From Mycobacterium vicinigordonae (GTDB taxonomy: Bacteria; Actinomycetota; Actinomycetes; Mycobacteriales; Mycobacteriaceae), in NCBI RefSeq assembly GCF_013466425.1, contig NZ_CP059165.1, positions 1,860,001 to 1,924,000 on the forward strand: a stretch of DNA of 64,000 nucleotides, written 5' to 3'. Every line of letters starts with the position of its first letter. The first letter of the stretch is position 1. The notes beneath the pieces are model-generated. The model saw nothing but the letters and a program-made list of their open reading frames with translations. It was not told where the DNA came from and ran no database searches. Shown here in pieces: positions 48,485 through 57,483 of the stretch. A program made the translations under genes and the position numbers.

Positions 48485-49659
48485 TGGGCTACCCACTGAC
48501 TGACCGCGTCATCGTCAGCGGCATCGGCCAGTCCGCGATCGGTCGTCGGCTCGGTCGCGACGGACTGGAGCTTACGGTCGAAGCCTGTGAGGCTGCCGTC
48601 GCCGACGCGGGCCTGACGTTGGGCGATATCGACGGCCTAACAACCTATCCCGGATCGTCGCAACCCGGCTTGGGATTCTCAGGGGCTTCGCTGCGCGAAA
48701 TCCACGACGCGTTGGGGATACGGCCGAATTGGGTTGCGGGAGGGGTGGAGTCGCCAGGCCAGCTTGGTGCTGTCGTTGATGCGATGATGGCTGTGGCCTG
48801 TGGGTTGGCCGATCATGTGCTGTGTTGGCGCAGCATCTGGGAGGGCACCGCGCAGGGCGCCGGTCGACGCAAGGGTTACGGTGCAGGTATGGGCCGACCC
48901 GGTGGAATGCTGGCCTGGCAGTTGCCCTTTGGGGCAACTGCGGCCAACCTGGTCGCGCTGCAAGTCCGGGCGCGGATGCAGAGATACGGCCTGACCCGTG
49001 AGCAACTGGCATCGATCGCCATTGCCCAGCGGGCCCACGCCGGGCGCAACCCCAATGCAATCTATTCCGAACCGATGGACCTGGAGATGTACCTGAGCGC
49101 ACGGATGGTGTCGGATCCGCTGTGCATGTTCGACTGTGACATCGCCTGCGACGGAGCTACCGCGTTTGTCGTTTCCCGTGCCGAGCATGCCGACGCACTG
49201 GACCATCCCGCCCTGGTTGTCGAAGCGCTCGATTGCGCCCACCACGACCGCTTCAGCTGGGAAGCGGGACTCGACATCACCCGCATCAGCTCACGCTGGT
49301 TAACGCTCTGGGAGCGTACGGATTTCACGGCTTCCGACGTCGACGTAGCCTCGCTGTACGACGGATTCAGCGTGTTCGTGTTGTGCTGGCTCGAGGACTT
49401 CGGCTTCTGTGAGGTCGGCGAATCCGGCGAATGGATCGAAAATCCAGACCGCATGTCACTTGGCGGCGAGCTACCGATAAACACCGCGGGCGGACAACTT
49501 TCGGGTGGCCGTCTGCATGGGTTCGGCCACCTGCACGAGGCCTGCCTACAAATCAGGGGTGAGGCCGGTTCGCGTCAGGTAGACGGCGCCGCGCTCGCCG
49601 CTGTCGGCGTGGGGGCAGCCAATAGTGGGACTACCGCCATGCTGTTGCGGCGTGCCTGA
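48484..49659 (+). CDS. Thiolase-like lipid-transfer protein (Ltp2-like aldolase candidate), no nucleophilic Cys
   Basis: A 391-residue thiolase-fold protein. The catalytic cysteine region reads GGVESPGQLGAVVDAMMAVACG, with no cysteine at the nucleophile. It has VDVASLYDGFSVFVLCWLEDFGFCEVGESG, where Ltp2-type aldolases hold a catalytic tyrosine, and QLSGGRLHGFGHLHEACLQIRGEAG near the end, close to the LTP-aldolase LHG motif. With the coupled DUF35 protein it probably performs retro-aldol cleavage of a 3-hydroxyacyl-CoA. The best Ltp2 analogue of the three in this window. Confidence 0.88.
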   Translation: MGYPLTDRVIVSGIGQSAIGRRLGRDGLELTVEACEAAVADAGLTLGDIDGLTTYPGSSQPGLGFSGASLREIHDALGIRPNWVAGGVESPGQLGAVVDAMMAVACGLADHVLCWRSIWEGTAQGAGRRKGYGAGMGRPGGMLAWQLPFGATAANLVALQVRARMQRYGLTREQLASIAIAQRAHAGRNPNAIYSEPMDLEMYLSARMVSDPLCMFDCDIACDGATAFVVSRAEHADALDHPALVVEALDCAHHDRFSWEAGLDITRISSRWLTLWERTDFTASDVDVASLYDGFSVFVLCWLEDFGFCEVGESGEWIENPDRMSLGGELPINTAGGQLSGGRLHGFGHLHEACLQIRGEAGSRQVDGAALAAVGVGAANSGTTAMLLRRA

Positions 49660-49750
49660 CCCGAGGCGCGGCGTTGAATTTGGTACGTCGGAGTCGTGGC
49701 GCTGGACCACCCGCGCGCGCCCGTCGTACCACCTGCGCGAGGATGTGACC

Positions 49751-50497
49751 ATGCATCCTCGGTTGACCGCACGGGTGGAACAAACTCGGCCGTTCCCGGT
49801 CCTGGTTTGGCAATTCGCCGAGGCTCGACTGTGCATCTCGTCGGGCCCACTCGGCGGCGGCATTGGGACCCGGAACTGGGTAGTCAACGCAACGGTGCCC
49901 CTCGATTACGGCCGGACTGACCCGGACCGTCACCTGACCGAGATCGGTGCCGCGCTTGAGCTTGTCGGCACCGGCTGCGGGTTGCTCACCGCGGTCGACG
50001 TGACCCGCCACCACCTCGCCGCCGATACTGGCGTGCATGCTGCGGCAACCGTCGGGCTCTCTCACCCGACCTGGGCAGCGGCACCCGACCTGCACTTCCG
50101 CCGCGAGTTGCCGTCTGGCGCCCGAGCGGGCACGTTCGCCGACTATCAGACTGTCGAGTACCGACCGCTCATCGACGGCGACGGGCACCGCGTGGGGACT
50201 ATCAACATCGTGGTTGCCGTGCCGGTACAGCTGTGTGCGGCGGCGCTGGTCAACGCGGTGGCAACCGCGACCGAGGCGAAAGTGCAGGCGTTATACGAGA
50301 GCGGGGTGCAAGCCACCGGAACCGCCTCGGACGCGGTCATTGTGCACTGCCCGACGGACGGAACTCCGCAGGCATACGGCGGGCCGCGCTCGGCGTTGGG
50401 CGCCCGAATTGCGCGCGCGGTACATGCGGCGGTACTCGCCGGCACCCGGTCTTGGATTTCAGATCCCCCGGGGCAGAGCTCGATACGTCCACGTTGA
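49751..50497 (+). CDS. cbiZ: Adenosylcobinamide amidohydrolase (CbiZ-like)
   Basis: A 248-residue protein matching the CbiZ family: GTRNWVVNATVPLDY, GTINIVVAVPVQLCAAALVNAVATATEAKVQALYESG, then the hallmark ATGTASDAVIVHCP and YGGPRSALGARIARAVHAAV. CbiZ removes the aminopropanol side chain from adenosylcobinamide, so that salvaged corrinoid can re-enter B12 synthesis. The ATG at 49751 has GAGG eight bases before; an in-frame GTG at 49652 overlapping the thiolase stop is possible. Why a B12-salvage gene ends a catabolic operon is unclear; methylmalonyl-CoA from degradation needs B12. Confidence 0.82.
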   Translation: MHPRLTARVEQTRPFPVLVWQFAEARLCISSGPLGGGIGTRNWVVNATVPLDYGRTDPDRHLTEIGAALELVGTGCGLLTAVDVTRHHLAADTGVHAAATVGLSHPTWAAAPDLHFRRELPSGARAGTFADYQTVEYRPLIDGDGHRVGTINIVVAVPVQLCAAALVNAVATATEAKVQALYESGVQATGTASDAVIVHCPTDGTPQAYGGPRSALGARIARAVHAAVLAGTRSWISDPPGQSSIRPR

Positions 50498-50598
50498 AAT
50501 TCGGTGTGCGCGAACGGTATCGAACTGTCGTGGGACCAGGTAAACCAGCTAATGAATTCCGGCCATCAATTGCACTGCCGTGCAGACGAATCGCTTGC

Positions 50599-51609
50599 TC
50601 AGCGCGCAGATCGGGCGGAGCGGGGATTGACAAGCCGGCCGTGGGCCACGACCGATCCGTGTTGCTTGAGGCGCTGCGTACGGATGCTGACCTCGTAACC
50701 TGAGACCTCATTAATCTGCCCGAGTTGCTCGGTAAGGTATCGATAGAGGTCTTGCGAGTCTCGGCAAATAGCAACGGCCATAAGGTTTTTAGATCCACTC
50801 GTGGCTCCCGCGAAGGCGATTTGGGCGTGCGCGGCGATACGCTCGCCGACCCGATGCAGGTCTTTGGGCGCCAACGTCAGCCACAGCATGGCGCTGAGCT
50901 GGTGGCCGAGCCGCTCGGGTAACACGTCGACGTCGTACCGCAGCGCTCCGGAAGCTTCCAGTGCCGCTATCCGGCGACCCACCTTTGTCACCGACCAGCC
51001 CGCCCGTGCGGCGAGCTTGGCCAGCGGTGTTCTGCCGTCCTCGCCGAGTGCGTCAAGAATCGGGCGATCCTCGGCGGTGGGCAGGGTTCGCTGATCGTTA
51101 CCCCCCGTATCGGTGCGCTCTTGCAGGATCTGTGCAACTTGTTGAGCGGAAAGCGTGCTGCCATAACCGGCCCACGGCGCGCGGGCGGGGTCACCGAACG
51201 AATGAAGCATCAGGTCAATGGAGATGTCGATGACCGAGGCGGCTCGGGGTAGGAGCTGCAGCAGAACATCTTCACGGCTATCGCCCAGCGGTGCGCGAAT
51301 TACGCACACCAACTCGGTCCATCCCGCCAGCACGTTTGCGTGGGATACGTCCGGGCGGCGCACCAGTGCCTCGGCCAGCTGTGGTATCCGGTCAGGCGCT
51401 GAGCGGATCCGGCATACCCAGCTCGCTTCGCCGGCTATCCAGCGGTTCTCCAGCCCTACAACGCGCACCACCCCGTCGCGCCGGAGTCTGTGATAGCGCC
51501 GCGCCACGGTTTGCTCAGTTGCCCCGACCACGCTGGCGATGCGGCGAAACGACACTCGAGGTGCCAACTGCAGGGTATGAAGAATCTGCGCGTCCAGATC
51601 GTCGATCAC
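50599..51609 (-). CDS. Double-domain AsnC/Lrp-family regulator
   Basis: A 336-residue protein with two AsnC units. Unit 1: HTH IDDLDAQILHTLQLAPRVSFRRIASVVGATEQTVARRYHRLRRDGVVR (residues 2-50) and an effector-binding domain to about 150. Unit 2: DRPILDALGEDGRTPLAKLAARAGWSVTKVGRRIAALEASGALRYD (about 178-225) and a second effector domain to about 310. It thus mimics an Lrp dimer in one chain. The GTG at 51609 was chosen because the frame to 51657 lacks a better start. It is divergent from the LLM gene; 232 bp (51610-51841) separate them. Confidence 0.88.
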   Translation of the reverse strand: MIDDLDAQILHTLQLAPRVSFRRIASVVGATEQTVARRYHRLRRDGVVRVVGLENRWIAGEASWVCRIRSAPDRIPQLAEALVRRPDVSHANVLAGWTELVCVIRAPLGDSREDVLLQLLPRAASVIDISIDLMLHSFGDPARAPWAGYGSTLSAQQVAQILQERTDTGGNDQRTLPTAEDRPILDALGEDGRTPLAKLAARAGWSVTKVGRRIAALEASGALRYDVDVLPERLGHQLSAMLWLTLAPKDLHRVGERIAAHAQIAFAGATSGSKNLMAVAICRDSQDLYRYLTEQLGQINEVSGYEVSIRTQRLKQHGSVVAHGRLVNPRSARSAR

Positions 51610-51841
51610 GACGAAAATTGTGCATTGAAAGGGGCCCAGATGAGGACTTATCACCAATATCCGCGCAGCAATCGCGATTTCTACGTCCGTGCTGCCAGCC
51701 TAGAACCCATGAACTCGACGGCCACAGACCCGCCGAGACCCGCCGAGAACATGGTCAATGCAGCCCAACGGGTGCGATCGCCGCCCCTGACGGCCGCTTC
51801 GACGACATCTTCGACGCCTAACTCCTAAAGGAGCTACCACC

Positions 51842-52699
51842 ATGCAGATAGCAATCGGAATGCCCAGCCATATCGCTCACGTGCCTGGTCTGTTGACCAC
51901 ACAATGGGCGCGCCGAGCCGAACAGCGCGGCTTCGGTGGTCTGGCCGCGATCGACCGGCTGATCTATGAAAGCCTCGATTCGATCGTCGCGCTGTCGGTG
52001 GCCGCGGGCGCGACCACCGGCATCGGTTTGATCACCAACGTGCTGTTGGCACCGCTGTATCCCGCCGCGCTATTGGCAAAACAAGTCACGTCCCTCGCCG
52101 ACGCCTCCGGGGGCCGGCTCACCCTCGGACTGGGTATCGGGAGCCGACCCGACGACTACACCGCGGTCGGCGTGGACTATCGGCGGCGCGGACGCATCCT
52201 GGACGAGACCGTTGCCGTGCTACGCGACATGAGTGACGGCAGGGTGGTCACCGGTGAGGGGGCACTGCGCGCAGCGGCGGTACGTATTCCGATCCTGTTC
52301 GGCGGACGGGCGGACGCGACGATCCGCCGCGTCGCGACGATCGGTGACGGCTGGACCGCCGGAGCGCTGCGCGATTACGCCAATCAGTCCGTGCTCGCCG
52401 ACCGGGCGCGCACGGCGTGGGCTGCGGAGAACCGCTCGGGCCGCCCGTGGCTTCAGGCCAGTGTTAACTTCGCCTTCGGCGATGCTGACGTCGTCGCTGC
52501 CGGGCGTGCCCACCTGCAGAGTTACTACGGCTTCAAGCCGGACTATGCCGCCCTCAACGTCGCCGACATGCTCACGTCCGCCGACGATGCGACACGAACC
52601 GTGCGCGCCTATCGCGACCTGGGCTTCGACGCAGTCGTGTTCCACCCCTGCGTCACCAACATCGACCAGGTCGACCGCCTTGCTGACGCGGTGCTGTAA
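51842..52699 (+). CDS. LLM-class F420-dependent oxidoreductase
   Basis: A 285-residue luciferase-like protein: MQIAIGMPSHIAHVPG, WARRAEQRGFGGLAAIDRLIYESLDSIVALSVAAGATTGIGLITNVLLAPLYPAALLAKQ, then GRLTLGLGIGSRPDDY. The size and shape fit the shorter F420-dependent members. A strong ribosome site AAGGAG lies ten bases before the ATG. The upstream gap 51610-51841 also holds a poor small frame that I do not call. Probably regulated by the divergent AsnC-type protein. Substrate unknown. Confidence 0.87.
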   Translation: MQIAIGMPSHIAHVPGLLTTQWARRAEQRGFGGLAAIDRLIYESLDSIVALSVAAGATTGIGLITNVLLAPLYPAALLAKQVTSLADASGGRLTLGLGIGSRPDDYTAVGVDYRRRGRILDETVAVLRDMSDGRVVTGEGALRAAAVRIPILFGGRADATIRRVATIGDGWTAGALRDYANQSVLADRARTAWAAENRSGRPWLQASVNFAFGDADVVAAGRAHLQSYYGFKPDYAALNVADMLTSADDATRTVRAYRDLGFDAVVFHPCVTNIDQVDRLADAVL

Positions 52700-52755
52700 T
52701 GATTGTTATTGATACACAAGGCATTTCGCATCGATCGCGGCGCACGAGACAATAC

Positions 52756-53502
52756 TCAAGCGAGAGTTTCCCAGAATCGGGTGAGGACTGCCGCGCCGCG
52801 GTCTGGATCCTGCAGCATCCACCAATGCCCGAGCCCGGGGAGCACCTCGGTGCGCGCGCCCGCCCGCGCCGCCGCGCGCTGCCGGATCTCCTCGGAACCG
52901 ACGTAGAAGTCCTCGGTGGCCAGTATCGACAAACCAGGACGAGCCGCCGCGCTCTCCAGATCCAGACCGGCCTGCGCCATCGCAGGTTGCGCCGCCGAAC
53001 GGTATACCGCCAGAATGGCCCGGCCCATCTGTGGACCGTGAGCCTGACCCATCGTGGCTGCGATGTCGGCCGGGATTCCCAATTCGGCGGTCTGGGCCAC
53101 CCAATCCTCGACAGATCCACCCATCATGGTGTCGACTAGTTCTTCACCGGCACCGGGCGTCTGCCACACCTGGGCCAAGTCGTGCCAGACGTAGTCGTGG
53201 TCGAAGATGCCCACTACGTCGCTGACCCAGCTGCGCACCAGTTCGGGGCGGTGCATCACCACGTTCATCACATGGCCGCCGCCCCAATCGTGACCGACAA
53301 GGTCGATCGGTTCGCCGATGCGTTCCAGCTCACCCTCGAGCCAGTCGCGATAGGCCACAAAGGTCGCCGGGAAGTCCTCAGGTAACGGCGCCCCGAATCC
53401 CGGTGGCGAAAGGGTCACCACATCGTCGCGGCCAAGCGCTGCAATCAGCGGACCCCAAATCGCCTCGGTCTCCGGATTGCCGTGTACGAATGCGACTGTC
53501 AT
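52756..53502 (-). CDS. Alpha/beta hydrolase with Asp nucleophile (epoxide hydrolase/dehalogenase-like)
   Basis: A 248-residue alpha/beta hydrolase. The oxyanion segment is FVHGNP near the start. The nucleophile elbow VGHDWGGGH has aspartate D72, not serine, as in epoxide hydrolases and haloalkane dehalogenases. The catalytic histidine is in GLGHWWMLQDP. A dehalogenase needs halide-binding Trp/Asn residues; W73 directly after the nucleophile fits, but the other is not certain. It is divergent from the CitE-like gene, with only 54 bp between. Confidence 0.86.
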   Translation of the reverse strand: MTVAFVHGNPETEAIWGPLIAALGRDDVVTLSPPGFGAPLPEDFPATFVAYRDWLEGELERIGEPIDLVGHDWGGGHVMNVVMHRPELVRSWVSDVVGIFDHDYVWHDLAQVWQTPGAGEELVDTMMGGSVEDWVAQTAELGIPADIAATMGQAHGPQMGRAILAVYRSAAQPAMAQAGLDLESAAARPGLSILATEDFYVGSEEIRQRAAARAGARTEVLPGLGHWWMLQDPDRGAAVLTRFWETLA

Positions 53503-53556
53503 GGTGCCTTACGCTACTGGTGCCTGCCCCAATCAAGACAGAAGAGGAACGCGCTC

Positions 53557-54441
53557 ATGGCGCCGACGCTGCGCCCCCGTCGATCGGCTCTCTACCTGCC
53601 CGGCAACAACGCCCGCGCGCTGGAAAAGGGCAAATCGCTGCGGGCGGACGTGTTGATCTTCGATCTCGAGGATGCGGTCGGACCCGACGCGAAATCAGAC
53701 TCGCGGCTCCGGGTCTGTGATGCCGTCGCCTCGGGGACCTACCGCCCTCGCGAGATTGTGGTGCGCGTCAACTCTCTGGACACCGAATGGCACGACGACG
53801 ATCTTGCCGCAGTTGCCAATTCGGCTGCTGACGGGGTCCTGGTGCCCAAAGTCGAGACGGGTCAACAAGTCGAAGCGTTGACCGCCCGGCTCGTTGAGTT
53901 GGGTGCGCCGCAGTCGTTGCAGTTGTGGGTGATGGTCGAGACTCCCAGGGCCTTCCTACGCATGGAGGAGGTCGCCTGCGCCAGCGATCGGCTGACCGCG
54001 CTGGTGGTTGGCACCAACGACCTAGTCAATGAGCTGCACGCACTGCACGTACCCGGACGAGCGTCCGTACTGCCCGCACTTGCGCTGGCCGTGCTCGGTG
54101 CACGTACCGCCGGGATAGCCGTATTGGACGGCGTATTTAACGCCATCAAGGACGAAGAGGGATTCATATCCGAGGCTCAACAGGGCCGACAGATGGGATT
54201 CGACGGCAAGACGTTGATCCACCCGTCGCAGGTAGGGCCAGCCAATGACATCTTCGGACCCTCGGAAGAGGAATGCGAGCGGGCCAGCAAGATCGTCGAG
54301 GCCTACCAGCAGGCGCAAGCCGCCGGCCAGAGCGTCATCACCGTCGACGGTCGCATGGTCGAAAGCCTCCATGTGCGCGATGCCCACCGGATCCTGGCGC
54401 TGGCGGAACGGATCGCCGAACTGGGGTCACAAACCGAATAG
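53557..54441 (+). CDS. HpcH/HpaI (CitE-like) acyl-CoA lyase
   Basis: A 294-residue CitE/malyl-CoA-lyase-type TIM barrel. Substrate/Mg residues are in RRSALYLPGNNARALEKG, ADVLIFDLEDAVGPDAK, LWVMVETPRAFLRMEEV, VVGTNDLVNEL and IKDEEGFISEAQQGRQMGFDGKTLIHPSQV. Such proteins cleave 3-hydroxyacyl-CoAs such as malyl-CoA, methylmalyl-CoA or 3-hydroxymethylglutaryl-CoA. The ATG at 53557 has GAGG eight bases before; the longer open frame covers the divergent promoter. No citrate lyase partners (alpha, gamma) are present, so it works alone. Confidence 0.88.
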   Translation: MAPTLRPRRSALYLPGNNARALEKGKSLRADVLIFDLEDAVGPDAKSDSRLRVCDAVASGTYRPREIVVRVNSLDTEWHDDDLAAVANSAADGVLVPKVETGQQVEALTARLVELGAPQSLQLWVMVETPRAFLRMEEVACASDRLTALVVGTNDLVNELHALHVPGRASVLPALALAVLGARTAGIAVLDGVFNAIKDEEGFISEAQQGRQMGFDGKTLIHPSQVGPANDIFGPSEEECERASKIVEAYQQAQAAGQSVITVDGRMVESLHVRDAHRILALAERIAELGSQTE

Positions 54442-54526
54442 CAGGATGCGATCGGGTTTCGATTAGGTATTGCCGCCAACTCGCATTAGTCTTGCCCGCG
54501 GCCCATCATCGTCCCAGGAAAACACC

Positions 54527-54793
54527 ATGCCTCTTCAGCCCACTCTGCGGCATGCACGTCCGTCGCGCAGGGTTCGCAGTTCTTTCGTGAAATGTGTAAC
54601 CGTTGGCCAGTGCTTCGACATCGACGTAGTTCGCGACGCGGACGGCTGGACGGTCCGGATCCCCGAGGTCGACGGGGTTGCCCGAGTGGGCGATCGGGCC
54701 TCGGTGGAGCTGGCGGCCCGCAGATGCATCGCCGCGCGGACCGGCATTCCCATCGGCTACGTCGCCGTGTACGTCAACAGCGAGATCGGTTAG
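54527..54793 (+). CDS. Small hypothetical protein
   Basis: An 88-residue basic protein. The core FDIDVVRDADGWTVRIPEVDGVARVGDRASVELAARRCIAARTGIPIGYVAVYV looks like a single alpha-beta-beta unit, slightly reminiscent of HicB-type partial RNase H domains (strand, strand, helix). No toxin gene is adjacent and no known motif is complete. ATG at 54527 is given; the frame extends to 54470. It converges with glycogen phosphorylase. I do not assign a function. Confidence 0.6.
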   Translation: MPLQPTLRHARPSRRVRSSFVKCVTVGQCFDIDVVRDADGWTVRIPEVDGVARVGDRASVELAARRCIAARTGIPIGYVAVYVNSEIG

Positions 54794-54831
54794 TCCCGAA
54801 CAGCTTCCCGCCGAGGCCGAGGCGGTGGCCG

Positions 54832-57348
54832 TCAGATTTTGACCGTCAGCGGCCAAACCTTCCAAATGTCTTCGCAGTACTCGGCGATCGCGCGATCCGA
54901 CGAGAACTTGCCGCTGCGAGCGGTATTCAGAATCGACATCTTCGTCCACGCATCTCGATCCTGCCACGCCGCGCTCACCCGCTCCTGACACTCCACATAA
55001 GCGGCGAAATCGGCGCATACCAGGAATGAGTCGTGGTGGCGAAGGTCGTCCACCAGTGGCCGGAACACCTCTGGGTCGCCATGCGAGAACATTCCCCCGG
55101 CAATGAGGTCGAGCACCGCGCCCAACTCGTCGTTACCGTCGATGTAATCGGCCGGACGGTAACCGCTGGCTTTGAGGGCTTCAACTTCTTCCACGCTGAG
55201 CCCGAACAGGAAAAAGTTTTCCGGTCCCGCCTCTTCCCGGATCTCGACATTGGCTCCGTCAAGCGTGCCGACGGTCAGCGCGCCGTTGATCATGAACTTC
55301 ATGTTCCCGGTCCCGGAGGCCTCCTTACCGGCGGTCGAAATCTGCTCCGAGACATTGGCGGCCGGATAAATCAGGTGCGCGTTCTGCACGTTGAAATTAG
55401 GGATGAACGCTACTTTCAAGAACTTGTTGACCTGCGGGTCGGCGTTGATTGTCTCGGCGACCGCGTTGATCAGCTTGATGATCCGTTTGGCCAGGAAGTA
55501 TCCGGGTGCCGCCTTGCCGCCGAAGATGAAGGCGCGCGGCGGAATTGACAGACCGGGATTCTGCTTGAGCCGGTAGTACAGCGCGATGATGTGCAGCACG
55601 TTGAGGTGCTGGCGCTTGTACTCGTGAATGCGCTTGACCTGAATGTCGAAGATCCACTCCGGGTTCAGTTCGACACCAGCCGCCGAGCGCACGAACGCGG
55701 CAAGACGCGCCTTGTTGTTGCGTTTAATGTCGCGCCACTGCTCCCGGAAGGACGAGTCATCGACGAATTGCTCCAGCCCGCGCAAGCGCCCCAGGTCGGT
55801 CAGCCAACCCTCGCCGATGGTGCGGTCCAACAGCTCCCGCAGCCCCGGGTTCGCCAGCGCCAGGAACCTCCGTGGCGTCACACCGTTCGTCTTGTTGCTG
55901 AATCGCTCCGGCCACATCTCGTAAAAGTCTTTGAGTACACTGTCTTTCAATAGCTCGGTGTGCAGCGCGGCGACTCCGTTGACGGCGTGGCTGCCGACGG
56001 TGGCCAAATGCGCCATCCGGACGAACTTAGCGCCGTCTTCGCCGATCAACGACATCCGCCGGACCCGGTCGGCGTCGCCCAGGAAATTGATGCGCACCTC
56101 GTCGAGAAAGCGCCGGTTGATCTCGTAGATGATCTCCAAATGGCGGGGCAGCGACTCGCCGAACAGTTCCAGTGGCCAGGTCTCCAGCGCCTCGGGCAGC
56201 AGCGTGTGGTTGGTGTATGCGAACGTCGCGACCGTGATCTGCCACGCCTCGTCCCAATCCAGCTGGCGCTCGTCGACTAATAATCGCATCAGCTCGGCGA
56301 CCCCGATTGACGGGTGAGTGTCGTTGAGCTGCAACACGAATCGTTGGGGGAGCTCACGCACCGAAACGTCGGCCAGGTCGTCCATGATATGCAGCACGTG
56401 CTGCAGCGAGCAGGATACGAAGAAGTGTTGCTGCAACAATCGCAGCCGTTTGCCGGCCTCTGGCTCGTCGTTGGGATAGAGCACTTTGGTGACGGTCTCC
56501 GAGGTGACCTCGTCCTCGACCGCCTTGTAGTAGTCGCCGGTATTGAAGGCTTCCAACGCAAACGACTTGACCGCCCGCGCGCTCCACAGCGTGAGCACGT
56601 TGCAGGTGTTGACTCCGTAGCCCTGGATCGGGGTGTCGTAGGCGACGCCTTTGAGCATCAGCCCCGGCACCCACCGGGCCCGGTCGCGTCCGCTGTCGTC
56701 GTTGTAGTGGTCGACGTAGCCGCCCCACTTGACCAAATAGTTGACGTCGGGTTTGGCGATTTCCCAAGGGTTTCCGCTGTCCAGCCAGTTGTCGGTCTGC
56801 TCGACCTGCCAGCCGTCGTGGATCTCCTGGTCAAAGATGCCGAACTCGTAGCGGATACCATAGCCGATCGCCGGACGTTCCAGGGTGGCCAGCGAGTCCA
56901 GGTAGCACGCTGCAAGGCGACCCAGACCGCCGTTGCCCAGGCCTGGCTCCTCTTCACAGGCCAACACCTCGTCGTAGTTCTGGCCCATCGCCGATAGCGC
57001 CGCCCTGGCTGCCCGCTCCATGCGCAGGTTCAGCAGGTTGTTACCCAGCTGCGGACCCATCAGGAATTCGGCCGATAGATAGCAGGTCACCTTGCGTCCC
57101 AGGTCGAGGGAGACCTGCGTGGAGGCCACCCGCCGGTCCTGCATGCGGTCTCGCACAGCCAGCGCCAACGCCCGGTAGTAGTGCTCGGGCCGCAATGCGG
57201 CGGCGGGACGGCCGATCGAATACCGCAGATGGTCGGCGATGGCCCGCTGCAGGGCGGCCGCACCCATGCCGGTGCGAGAGTGCTCGATCAGCTCGGCCCT
57301 TGCGGTGGTGGGCATTTCGTCGTCAGGCGTGCGGTCCAGATCGGTCAT
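54832..57348 (-). CDS. glgP: Glycogen/maltodextrin phosphorylase
   Basis: An 838-residue GT35 phosphorylase releasing glucose-1-phosphate from alpha-glucans. The PLP lysine is in EASGTGNMKFMINGALTVGTLDGANVEI. Other family parts: YLSAEFLMGPQLGNNLLNL, LGNGGLGRLAACYLDSLATL, and KRIHEYKRQHLNVLHIIALYYRLK. It looks like the E. coli/muscle type in length and order. The ATG at 57348 (MTDLDRTPDDE) is preferred over a frame to 57438 with atypical N-terminal sequence. It is transcribed leftward, 135 bp after the HelD stop, so it may have its own promoter. Confidence 0.95.
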   Translation of the reverse strand: MTDLDRTPDDEMPTTARAELIEHSRTGMGAAALQRAIADHLRYSIGRPAAALRPEHYYRALALAVRDRMQDRRVASTQVSLDLGRKVTCYLSAEFLMGPQLGNNLLNLRMERAARAALSAMGQNYDEVLACEEEPGLGNGGLGRLAACYLDSLATLERPAIGYGIRYEFGIFDQEIHDGWQVEQTDNWLDSGNPWEIAKPDVNYLVKWGGYVDHYNDDSGRDRARWVPGLMLKGVAYDTPIQGYGVNTCNVLTLWSARAVKSFALEAFNTGDYYKAVEDEVTSETVTKVLYPNDEPEAGKRLRLLQQHFFVSCSLQHVLHIMDDLADVSVRELPQRFVLQLNDTHPSIGVAELMRLLVDERQLDWDEAWQITVATFAYTNHTLLPEALETWPLELFGESLPRHLEIIYEINRRFLDEVRINFLGDADRVRRMSLIGEDGAKFVRMAHLATVGSHAVNGVAALHTELLKDSVLKDFYEMWPERFSNKTNGVTPRRFLALANPGLRELLDRTIGEGWLTDLGRLRGLEQFVDDSSFREQWRDIKRNNKARLAAFVRSAAGVELNPEWIFDIQVKRIHEYKRQHLNVLHIIALYYRLKQNPGLSIPPRAFIFGGKAAPGYFLAKRIIKLINAVAETINADPQVNKFLKVAFIPNFNVQNAHLIYPAANVSEQISTAGKEASGTGNMKFMINGALTVGTLDGANVEIREEAGPENFFLFGLSVEEVEALKASGYRPADYIDGNDELGAVLDLIAGGMFSHGDPEVFRPLVDDLRHHDSFLVCADFAAYVECQERVSAAWQDRDAWTKMSILNTARSGKFSSDRAIAEYCEDIWKVWPLTVKI

Positions 57349-57467
57349 GGCGAGCGTGTACTCCCTCGAGTCTTCTTCAGTCGAGCCGACGAACCCGGCG
57401 GCACGCGGGAGATCAGTCTGGCAGCGATGGTTGCACACCTGGCGCGTAATTGCCGTCCGAAACGTGA

Positions 57468-57481
57468 ACGTGACGTCACGT
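57468..57481. promoter_or_regulatory. 14-bp perfect palindrome upstream of glgP
   Basis: ACGTGACGTCACGT is its own reverse complement. It lies 120 bp before the glgP start and three bases after the HelD stop (on the opposite reading side), in the only gap where a glgP promoter could sit. It may be an operator, or part of the helD end structure. No protein can be named. Confidence 0.35.
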
Positions 57482-57483
57482 CC

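Noticed and set aside
51640..51828. Possible 62-residue ORF before the LLM gene, with AGGGG upstream of its ATG.
   Set aside because: Low-complexity Ser/Thr/Pro-rich sequence without a recognisable domain; its position in the divergent promoter gap suggests chance.
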